From Gemmatimonadota bacterium (GTDB lineage: Bacteria; Gemmatimonadota; Gemmatimonadetes; Gemmatimonadales; Gemmatimonadaceae), in contig JADJRJ010000029.1 in assembly GCA_016712265.1 (NCBI GenBank), positions 248,001 through 312,000 of the forward strand: DNA of 64,000 nt, read 5' to 3'. The notes beneath the pieces were generated by a model. The model did no database searches. It saw only the letters and a program-made list of their open reading frames with translations, and had not been told where the DNA came from. Positions 57,901 to 64,000 of the stretch are shown in pieces. Positions within the stretch are counted from its first letter, which is position 1, and each line of letters starts with the position of its first letter. Both the position numbers and the translations under genes were made by a program.

Positions 57901-60300
57901 CTGTCGTCAGGATCGTCGAGAGCTGCTGCGTGTTGCCCACGGACACCGTCGCCGTCGACGGTGTGGAGGACACCGCCGCCACCGGCGCAAAGGTCACGGT
58001 CACCGTCGCGGTTCCGGCCGGCGTGGACCCACCCGCGCCTCCGCCCGGCGACGATGCGGTAATGGTCGCCGACTGCGCTGCCGAGTTGATGACCGCCGTC
58101 ACGACCCCCGCCTGCGACACGCTCACTTGCGGGTTGCTCGACGACCAGACGATCGTGCGCCCGGTGAGCACGTTGTTCGATGCATCGCGGGCGGTGGCGG
58201 TCAGCGTCGTCGTCCCGCCCTCGACCAGCGAGGTCGTCCCGGTGACCGTGATCGTCGCGATCGGCACCTGGCTCACCGAGACGGTCGCGACGCCGGTCAC
58301 ACCTCCCACCACCGCGCTGATCGTCACACTCCCGGCGGCCACCGCCGTGATCGTGTTCGTGGCGCTGGTCGTCGAGTTGACCGTAGCAACCGAGGGATTG
58401 CTGGAGGTCCAGGTGACGGGCCGGCCGGTGAGCACGTTGTTGGAGGCATCGCGGGCGGTGGCGGTGATCGACTGCGTCGCCCCCTGGTTGAGCGACACAT
58501 TGTTCGGTGCCAGGGTGACGCTGGCGACGGCGACCGGACTGACCGTGATCGTCGCGGTCGCGATAACCCCTTCGCTGGTGGCGGTAATGACGGCGGTCCC
58601 CGCCGACACGCCGGTCACCACCCCGCTATTGGTCACGGTCGCCACGCTCGACGCGCTGGTGGTCCACGTGATCGTTCGCCCCACCGGCGACAGCGGCGCC
58701 CCTGTCGCACTAAACAAGGCCGCCGAGAGCGTCAACGGCTGGGAGATGGCGATCGTCTGGGTTGCGGGCGTCAACGTCATCGTCGCCACCGGCACCTGCG
58801 TGATCGAATAACTCCCGCTGCCCGCGACCCCATCAATGGTCGCCGTGATCGTCACGCTCCCAGGGGTGATGGCCACCACGCGGCCCAGCGAAGAGACGGT
58901 CGCACGCGTCTCGTCCGACGACGTCCAGATGATGGGCCGACCCGACAGCACATTGTTCGACGCATCGCGTGCGGTCGCCGTGAGTTGCAGGGCCTGCCCC
59001 TGTTGGATGATCCCCGTGTTGGGGGTGAGCGTCACCGAAGCCACCGCCACGGTCGCGACGGTCACCGCGGCACTCCCGCTCTGCCCCTCGGACGCGGCGA
59101 AGACGAGTGCAGAACCACTGGCCACCCCCGTCACCAATCCGGTCTGGCTGACCGTCGCCACCGAAGGCGCCCCCGTCAACCAGGTGATGCCGCGCCCCGG
59201 AAGAGCGTTCCCCGCAGCGTCGCGCGGGGTGGCCGTCAGCTGCTGGGTGCCTCCCACCAACACCGATACGGTGGGCGGCGATACGTCGATCCGGGCGATC
59301 GGGACCTGCGTCACCGTCACGGTCGAAATACCGAGTGTCGTCCCGCTGCGCGCGGAAATCCGCACCTCACCCGCACTCACGGCCGTCACCAACCCGGACG
59401 CAGACACGGTCGCGCGCGTGGCCAGGTCCGAGGACCAGGTGATCGGACGGTTGAGCACGTTGCCCTCGGCATCGAGGGCCTGTGCGGTAAGCTGCACGGT
59501 CTGCCCCGCCGACACGGTCACTGCGTCCGGGGTCACGCGGATGGAGGCGATGGGCACGGCCGCCACGGTGATCGACGACGTGCCCGTGATCCCCTCCGAC
59601 GTGGCGGTGATCGTGGCGCTGCCCGGCGCGATCGCCGTGACGAGCCCGGTGGACGACACCGTGGCCACGCCGTTGGCGCTCGAGGTCCAGGCCACCACGC
59701 GCCCGGAGAGCGTCTGTCCGCCGGCCGCCGCGGTGGTGGCACTCAGTTGGATGGTCTGGCCAACGGTCACCGATCCGCTGCCGGGGCTCACCGTGACCGA
59801 GGCGACCGGGATTGGCGTGATCGTCACGACCGAGGTGCCGCTCACCCCATCCACGGTGGCGCTGATCGTGGCTGTGCCAGCGGCCACGCCGGTGACTACC
59901 CCGGTCGACGTGACCGTCGCTGTCGCGGTGGCGCTCGATGCCCATAACGCGGTCCGACCGCTCACCACACTTCCGGTCGCATCAAGGGCATCAGCGCGGA
60001 GCGCGACGGTCCGTCCCACCTGAACGCTCGCGGTCGCCGGTACCAACCGTACCTGGGTGACCGGGCGCGGTGACACGGCAATCGGTACCACGGCACTCTT
60101 TCCGCCACTGCTCACAGCGATCTGCGTATTGCCGGTGGCCACCGCGCTGACAACCCCACTCTGCGACACCGTCGCAATGCCGGGATTCTGCGTGGCCCAG
60201 TAGAGGCGCCGATCGCCAAGAATGCTGCCGTCCACCGCGACGACCCGCGCGGTCAACGTGCGCGTTTCGCCGACCACCGCCTGCAGCAGGGGAGGGTTCA
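54989..60300 (-). repeat. Array of about 20 degenerate BIG2 coding repeats
   Basis: A period of about 250-265 bp, recognised by recurring Val-Ala-Thr-Val and Gly-Leu-Val-Thr-Gly-Val codons. Units are diverged, not identical. Confidence 0.8.
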
Positions 60301-60421
60301 CCTCGAGACGGCCGACCTCCTCGGAATCCGGGGCGAGTGGATCGTCACAGGAGACCAGGCCCAGGCAGGCGTAGGCCAACCCGAGGGCGATCGCGCGACG
60401 CGGCCAGCGAGGGAATTTCAC
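54989..60421 (-). CDS. Giant lipoprotein with about 20 BIG2 (Ig-like) repeats
   Basis: A 1810-residue surface protein. The signal peptide ends in the lipobox LGLVSC (Cys25). Then about 20 tandem Ig-like group 2 units of 80-90 residues follow, each with a variant of WxSSNxxVATVxxxGxVTxV and ending GTSxITV. Such arrays act as rigid stalks in adhesins, but no adhesive tip domain is visible, so the repeats may be the whole functional part. GTG 60421 directly abuts the kinase stop (no gap) and its own stop overlaps the TPR gene. Repeats differ enough at DNA level to keep the array stable. Confidence 0.88.
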   Translation of the reverse strand: MKFPRWPRRAIALGLAYACLGLVSCDDPLAPDSEEVGRLEVNPPLLQAVVGETRTLTARVVAVDGSILGDRRLYWATQNPGIATVSQSGVVSAVATGNTQIAVSSGGKSAVVPIAVSPRPVTQVRLVPATASVQVGRTVALRADALDATGSVVSGRTALWASSATATATVTSTGVVTGVAAGTATISATVDGVSGTSVVTITPIPVASVTVSPGSGSVTVGQTIQLSATTAAAGGQTLSGRVVAWTSSANGVATVSSTGLVTAIAPGSATITATSEGITGTSSITVAAVPIASIRVTPDAVTVSAGQTVQLTAQALDAEGNVLNRPITWSSDLATRATVSASGLVTAVSAGEVRISARSGTTLGISTVTVTQVPIARIDVSPPTVSVLVGGTQQLTATPRDAAGNALPGRGITWLTGAPSVATVSQTGLVTGVASGSALVFAASEGQSGSAAVTVATVAVASVTLTPNTGIIQQGQALQLTATARDASNNVLSGRPIIWTSSDETRATVSSLGRVVAITPGSVTITATIDGVAGSGSYSITQVPVATMTLTPATQTIAISQPLTLSAALFSATGAPLSPVGRTITWTTSASSVATVTNSGVVTGVSAGTAVITATSEGVIATATITVSPVAVASVTLAPNNVSLNQGATQSITATARDASNNVLTGRPVTWTSSNPSVATVNSTTSATNTITAVAAGSVTISAVVGGVTGVATVSVSQVPIATITVTGTTSLVEGGTTTLTATARDASNNVLTGRTIVWSSSNPQVSVSQAGVVTAVINSAAQSATITASSPGGGAGGSTPAGTATVTVTFAPVAAVSSTPSTATVSVGNTQQLSTILTTGTGQVLSATGRTLTWRAIDPLVATVNSTGQVTAVSVGTARIEIEASSPGQAAPFPADTTTITVNNVAVASVSVAPKAGANPGTVHVGAVYARKFVATVRDAGGAQLTGRSVVWSVSDGTKALITQDGDSTIVTGQAVGTVTLTATSEGIPGSIATTVDLVPVSTVSVSPATATLNLFNAPTQQLAAVPLDSAGTTISGTALGGRGTSWSSTATATATVNGSGLVTGVAAGSATITATVDAVPGTSAITVLAPVSNVALVVTPDSLILAGTLPGTVTLRDASNNLLASRNVTISSSNTAVATVSPLTATSSGSGTVAFTVTGVSAGTTTITASSEGVNQTFAIRILNAVASVTVAASPDSVIGTGASPVQATVDLRDAANAVLTGRPVTWQSSATSVATVSASGLITVVGLGTTNITATSESIVGSKTFRVLPPVNTITFTTPGDSIFGTGTLLATPDMRDAANAVITGRPITWSSSNTAAATVNSSGLVTGVAPGSTTITALVEGKSATATIRVLTGIASLGLTPATDSIIGMGTLALTAATTPVLQGRALTVTSSSPSIATASPGTANTSATGDVPITITFVAAGTTTLTVSAPAEGPSTTRVLRMLAPVASVSLASAGDSIIGARTLAVTATLRDASNNVLSGRPTSWVSSNPAVATVNASSGLVTGVAAGTTNITATSEGVNSSALTLRVLPEVATVNVNVSPTSVLVTDSVLATATLLDAGSNVITGRPITWSVSNTAKATARSTGYIVGADSGSTNVIATVPFESKTGQGALTVNLIPTKTVQVTPANPALQVGQVQAFTATALDSLGRTLTGRAFAWSATNGKISVNPTTGVATAVDSGTVNVSAATSPGTPASPVTGTTAVTITLVPVGTVTLAPNPDTVAVGASRNITITAKTTANLDATSRACTIASADPGKFTVSVASGITNLAGQFTFAITGVATTGSTPVNVTATCEGVTGTSAITVP

Positions 60422-62986
60422 CTAACGACCTGGTCCGGCGACACGTTGTGGCAACGCGGCATTTTCGCGGTCGCCGACGCCGAGCTGGCCGTCGACGTTG
60501 TAGCCCCAGCAAAACGCTTCGCCGTTCGCCACCCCACAGGTGTGCGCGCCATACGCACTGAGCACGGAGAAACTCCCCGCACCGCGGATCGCGGTGGGCC
60601 GATCCCGGTCCGTCGTGGAGCCATCGCCCAGTTGCCCCTGGGCATTTCGCCCCCAGCACAGGCCGCGGCCGTCGCGTGTGCGTGCACAGGAGTGGTCACT
60701 GCCGGAGGACACCACGGCATAACTCGCCCCTGACTCGACCTTCTGTGGAATTGCCGACGCGGCCCCCGGAGCCCCGAGCTGGCCGTAGTTGTTCTGTCCC
60801 CAGCAATAGAGATCGCCATCGACGGTGACGGCGCAGGTGTGCGCCCGTCCCGCGGCGATACTGACGAAGCGCGCGCTGGTGTTCACCGGGATCGGGGTGG
60901 CATGGTCGGTCGTCGTCCCATCGCCGAGCTGGCCGGCGTCGTTCTGCCCCCAGCACATGGCCTCGCCGGTGCGAAGCAGTGCACACGTGTGGGACTGTCC
61001 TGCGCTGAGGGCGCCAGCGCTTCCGCCCAGTGTGACGGCGACGGGCGTGACCTTGGGTGCACGACTTCCATCACCTAATTGGCCGCGACTATTCCCACCC
61101 CAGCACCGCACGTTGCCCGACGTGGTGAGTCCGCAGGTGTGCGTGCGCCCGGCGCGCACCGCGCGGAAGTTGGTGCGGCCATTCACCGGGACCGGCGCGC
61201 TGCGCGGCGTGGTTGTTCCGTCTCCAAGTTGACCGCTGGCATTGGCTCCCCAGCAGAGGGCGTCGCCGTCCCGCGAGATGCCGCAGCTGTGCGACTGCCC
61301 CGACGCGACCTGCGTGAAGGTGAAGTCGCCGGTGACCGGCGTTGGAGCCACGCGGGCGTCGAACGTGCCGTCACCCAGCTGCCCGGACTCGTTGTTCCCC
61401 CAACAGAGGGCACGTCCCTCGCCCGAGAGCATGCACGAGTGGCGCGTGCCGGCGGCAATGGTCCATCGGTCGGCGGGGAACGTCACGGAGGGTGCATCGG
61501 GTGCGGGTGCACGCGCGCTCTCGGGTGTGACCGCCGGGGGCGTAGGTGCGGGCGTCGGCGATGGGCCCGGGGACGCGGTAACCGGCACGGAGTCACGGCG
61601 GGGAGGTCGAGTCGGTTCGGCGGCGGAGTCAACCGTGCCGGCCGGCAACTGACCTAACGATGCCGTGTCGATTGCGCCGGCAGCCGTGTCGCTCATCGCC
61701 GTGCCGGTATCAGGGGAGGCCGGGATCACCGGGACCTCGACCGTGCCGGCGTCAGCCAGAGTCAGGGAATCGGGACGCGCCGCGGTGGCGGCTGGGGGCC
61801 GCGTCGCGTACCAGGCGGCCGACGCGACCGCGGCAATGGCGATCACCGCGAAGGCGATCGGACGCGCCAGCGACCGGCCGCCGGGCTGGTCGAACGGCCC
61901 GGGGATCGCCGGTTGGCCCCACGGGGACGCCGGCCGGACGACCTCGCCCGACGCCGTGACGGAGGCGCGATTCAGGGACGAGGGCGTCAGCCCGGCCGGT
62001 GTCTCCCCGCGCCGAAACTGCACCGTGGAGGACTGTGGCGAGACGGAAGCCACTTGCACGTTGCGCCCCGCCTTGGCTCCGGCCTTCCGTCGCTTCTTGG
62101 CGGCGGCCTGCCATTCCTTGAACCCAGGGAGCTTGTCGGTGGCGCTGAGCAGCGTCAGGAAGCGCGCGGCGCTGGGCCAGCGATGTTCCGCCCGCTTGGG
62201 GAGCAGGCCTTCGATGAGGAATTGCAGCCGGGGCGGGACGTCGGGGCGCAGGACGTCGAGCGGGGTCGGCTGGTCGTGTTTCTGGCGGTAGATGACGCTG
62301 TACAGGCTCTCCCCCATCCAGGGGCGCTGGCCGCTCAGCATCTCCCACCCCACCATGCCTAATGCGTACAGGTCGGACCGGCCGTCCAGGGCGCCGCCGT
62401 CGATCTGTTCTGGCGACATGTAGGTCGGCGTGCCAATCGCGGTGCCGGTGGCCGTGAGTTCCGTATTCTCCGTGATGGAGCGCGCGACGCCAAAGTCAGA
62501 CAGCAGGGCCCGTCCGGTGACGTCGTCGAGGAAGATGTTCTCCGGCTTGACGTCACGGTGCACCACGCCACAGCGATGCGCATAGGCCAGCGCCCGGGCG
62601 ATGTCCTTGAGGATCGCCTCGGCGCGTTCGCCGGCCATGGGACCCGCGGCCAGGGCCGCCTTGAGCGTCATCCCCGGCACGATCTGCATGACCAGCGCGA
62701 GGCCGTTGTTCAGCTTCTTGATGGCGTGCAGCGACACGATGTTCGGGTGCTCCAGCTGCGCGACGGTGCGTGCCTCGCGGGCCAGGCGCGACACCGCCTC
62801 CTCGTCCGCATGGAACCGTGGGCGGACCACCTTGACGGCCACCTCGCGCCCCAGGGCGCGCTCGCGCGCGCGATAGACCACCGCCATCCCGCCGCGGCCC
62901 AGTTCCCCGAGGTACTCGTATTCCTCGGAGAGCTCCTCGGGCCACCCCGTATGGGCGTTATCCGTCAGCATGATGGGATCCGTCAC
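60422..62986 (-). CDS. Membrane Ser/Thr protein kinase with extracytoplasmic RCC1-repeat domain
   Basis: An 854-residue receptor-like Hanks kinase. The kinase domain (about 22-290) has all key residues: GRGGMAVVY loop, Lys52 in VAVKVV, HRDVKPEN (143-150), DFG (164-166), SPE (191-193). A transmembrane helix is at about 375-393, then a Pro/Ala-rich linker, then seven RCC1-like units (about 495-850), each with a CWGxNxxGQLG core, forming a predicted beta-propeller outside the membrane. GTG 62986 overlaps the stop of the FHA gene (GTGA) and has GGGAGG 7 nt upstream. It probably phosphorylates FHA partners in response to an external ligand. Confidence 0.93.
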   Translation of the reverse strand: MTDPIMLTDNAHTGWPEELSEEYEYLGELGRGGMAVVYRARERALGREVAVKVVRPRFHADEEAVSRLAREARTVAQLEHPNIVSLHAIKKLNNGLALVMQIVPGMTLKAALAAGPMAGERAEAILKDIARALAYAHRCGVVHRDVKPENIFLDDVTGRALLSDFGVARSITENTELTATGTAIGTPTYMSPEQIDGGALDGRSDLYALGMVGWEMLSGQRPWMGESLYSVIYRQKHDQPTPLDVLRPDVPPRLQFLIEGLLPKRAEHRWPSAARFLTLLSATDKLPGFKEWQAAAKKRRKAGAKAGRNVQVASVSPQSSTVQFRRGETPAGLTPSSLNRASVTASGEVVRPASPWGQPAIPGPFDQPGGRSLARPIAFAVIAIAAVASAAWYATRPPAATAARPDSLTLADAGTVEVPVIPASPDTGTAMSDTAAGAIDTASLGQLPAGTVDSAAEPTRPPRRDSVPVTASPGPSPTPAPTPPAVTPESARAPAPDAPSVTFPADRWTIAAGTRHSCMLSGEGRALCWGNNESGQLGDGTFDARVAPTPVTGDFTFTQVASGQSHSCGISRDGDALCWGANASGQLGDGTTTPRSAPVPVNGRTNFRAVRAGRTHTCGLTTSGNVRCWGGNSRGQLGDGSRAPKVTPVAVTLGGSAGALSAGQSHTCALLRTGEAMCWGQNDAGQLGDGTTTDHATPIPVNTSARFVSIAAGRAHTCAVTVDGDLYCWGQNNYGQLGAPGAASAIPQKVESGASYAVVSSGSDHSCARTRDGRGLCWGRNAQGQLGDGSTTDRDRPTAIRGAGSFSVLSAYGAHTCGVANGEAFCWGYNVDGQLGVGDRENAALPQRVAGPGR

Positions 62987-63737
62987 GCGACGACCTCCCC
63001 GGCATGACTGGCGTCCCCATCCCGGTACCGGAACACCAGGGCTCCCATCTCAATGAGGTCGCCGTTGGCCAGCCGATGCCAGGTGTCGACGCCCGACAAC
63101 GCAATGCCGTTCACGACGACCGGGTTGGTCCGCGACAGGTTGATCACGCGCCAGCCCGTCCCGTCGGGACTCATGCGCGCGCGTGCGTCCGTGAGACGGT
63201 CGGCTCCAGCAGCTGAACGTGTCGGTAGGGCGGGCCTTCCTTGCGGCCAAAGCTGACGTCGGCGGGCGTACCGGCGTCGGGATGCACAAACCGCAGTTCG
63301 TGTCCGGCGTCGGGGCCGCCGATCACCAATAGGGACGCCGGGAAGAACTGCAGGGTGCCATCCGGCGGCCGATGAAAGCGCAGGGAGTGTCCGTGCACGA
63401 CCTCGGCCGGCACTGTACCCTGTGCGAATCGGCCCGTCGTCGCGGTGACGGGATCTTCGACCAGCGAGTTCGGTCCCGACCAGGGGATCGCCGTCGCCTG
63501 CGCGACATGTTCAGGTGTGGCCCGCACCACGAGTGGCTCGACCCGTTCCCGCGCCGGGTCCGGGGCGAACACGGCGGGAGCCACGCCAGCTGAAGGGACT
63601 ACAAGCAACGGTTTGCCATGCTGCCGGAGTTCCTGGTCGCGCCGCCGCCGGGCCACCCACAACGCCGCCACAATGGCGAACGCCGTAGTGGCCAGAGCCG
63701 CCACGATGACGAGAAGATTCTCGACAGAAACGCTCAT
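62983..63737 (-). pseudogene. FHA-domain membrane protein, split by a frame lesion inside the FHA fold
   Basis: ATG 63737 gives an N-terminal transmembrane helix (about 8-28, LLVIVAALATTAFAIVAALW) and an FHA domain starting near VSFGRKEGPPYRHVQ. The reading frame stops just after the conserved SRTHAR (TGA 63173-63171), while the rest of the same fold (VINLSRTNPVVVNGIALSG, NGDLIEMGALVFRYRDGD) lies in another frame from ATG 63174 to 62983. The junction is a GC dinucleotide run (63175-63182); a 2-bp excess or 1-bp deficit explains it. A natural ATGA-overlap split into two genes is possible but would cut the fold in half. It precedes the kinase and should read its phosphothreonines. Confidence 0.75.
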
Positions 63738-63906
63738 CCAACCGCACCCTTCGATGCCGCAATGATCACCCTCGGTGCCGACTCTTTCGTGAGTGGTTCA
63801 CCGACCGGAAGCACCGAAAACCGCGCGAGGTGCGCGGCCCGGATAGTGCGAACTAATCTGTTGGTGTGGGTGGCGAGTCGCCACCGGTGTTGCAGGGGCG
63901 CGACAG
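63738..63906. other. Intergenic region between two FHA genes
   Basis: 169 bp. It contains a hairpin (63869-63875 with 63879-63885, 3-nt loop) that may end the upstream FHA gene's transcript, and should hold the promoter of the FHA-kinase operon, but I cannot identify convincing -35/-10 boxes. Confidence 0.4.
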
Positions 63907-64000
63907 TTAGCGCGAGCGGAAGCGGAAGACGACTTCCCCCATCTCGATCCGATCCCCGTCGCGGAGCACAACGGCCGGAGTCTCTTCGCCGAGCGGCAGG
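63907..64000 (-). CDS. C-terminal end of another FHA-domain protein (cut by window edge)
   Basis: The last 30 codons of a minus-strand gene are visible, ending TAA at 63909-63907. The peptide (VVLRDGDRIEMGEVVFRFRS) matches the final strands of the adjacent FHA gene (NGDLIEMGALVFRYRD), so this is very probably a second FHA protein in the same signalling cluster. The start lies beyond the window. Confidence 0.7.
   Translation of the reverse strand, partial: LPLGEETPAVVLRDGDRIEMGEVVFRFRSR

Noticed and set aside
55656..59947. Very long plus-strand open frames opposite the BIG2 gene (over 1000 and 800 codons)
   Set aside because: They are antisense to repeated, codon-biased BIG2 units; no ribosome sites, no recognisable domains, and composition (Val/Pro/Ala or Arg/Gly/His) is typical of shadow frames.

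Overview
The window is 64 kb of bacterial chromosome, very GC-rich and densely coded. Gene content fits a Gram-negative-type, non-proteobacterial soil or environmental bacterium: an ADP-heptose-type glycosyltransferase, lipoproteins and SurA/PpiC-type chaperones imply an outer membrane; Ser/Thr kinase, PP2C and FHA proteins, a giant BIG2-repeat lipoprotein and an S8 protease lipoprotein are also present. Gemmatimonadota is my best guess, from overall style only; no rRNA is present to prove it. I see no phage, IS element, CRISPR array or plasmid signature.

Layout. 1-4.7 kb: end of a large LuxR-type regulator, a small membrane protein, 3-methyladenine glycosylase (tag), a DinB-like/DUF1801-like pair and tRNA-Asn. 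4.7-13 kb: exported serine hydrolase, 5'-nucleotidase-like phosphatase, SDR oxidoreductase, uvrA and a subtilisin-like lipoprotein. 13-16.6 kb: triple-FHA protein plus PP2C phosphatase, and an HD-domain phosphohydrolase. 16.7-23.8 kb: C4/C3 carbon metabolism (pckA, a malic enzyme-PTA fusion with a frame lesion), an M20 amidohydrolase, a variant RpiB and a membrane protein. 23.8-35 kb: a long minus-strand run, lepA, heptosyltransferase-like GT9, TauE-like permease, ROK glucokinase, PfkB kinase, STAS-ATPase, STAS, small protein, ftsE, ftsX, EnvC-like, nfo, most junctions overlapping by 4 bp. 35-46.8 kb: DUF4384-type envelope protein (minus), then a plus-strand set DUF58, BatA-like, mfd, PpiC lipoprotein, SurA-like chaperone, pdxA. 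46.8-53.9 kb: CNNM/CorC-type protein, CDF metal exporter, a conserved unknown plus a PilT-type ATPase, a 61-aa protein, typA and a poly-aspartate protein. 53.9-64 kb: minus-strand operon FHA membrane protein, Ser/Thr kinase fused to RCC1 repeats, a 1810-aa BIG2 lipoprotein with about 20 repeats, and a TPR membrane protein; another FHA gene is cut by the right edge.

How it fits together. Three signalling modules stand out: FHA-PP2C (dephosphorylation side), FHA-kinase/RCC1-BIG2-TPR (phosphorylation side, apparently linked to the envelope), and a STAS/ATPase partner-switch set translationally coupled to two sugar kinases. Four genes (maeB, the PilT-type gene, typA, and the FHA gene beside the kinase) are each broken once, at short G/C homopolymers or a GC dinucleotide run. 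This looks more like assembly indels than real decay, so I annotate them as single genes with a frame lesion. Other genome-style traits: a recurrent CGTTAGGC octamer that places rare TTA codons before glycine, and four convergent gene pairs whose stop codons interlock in 4 bp.
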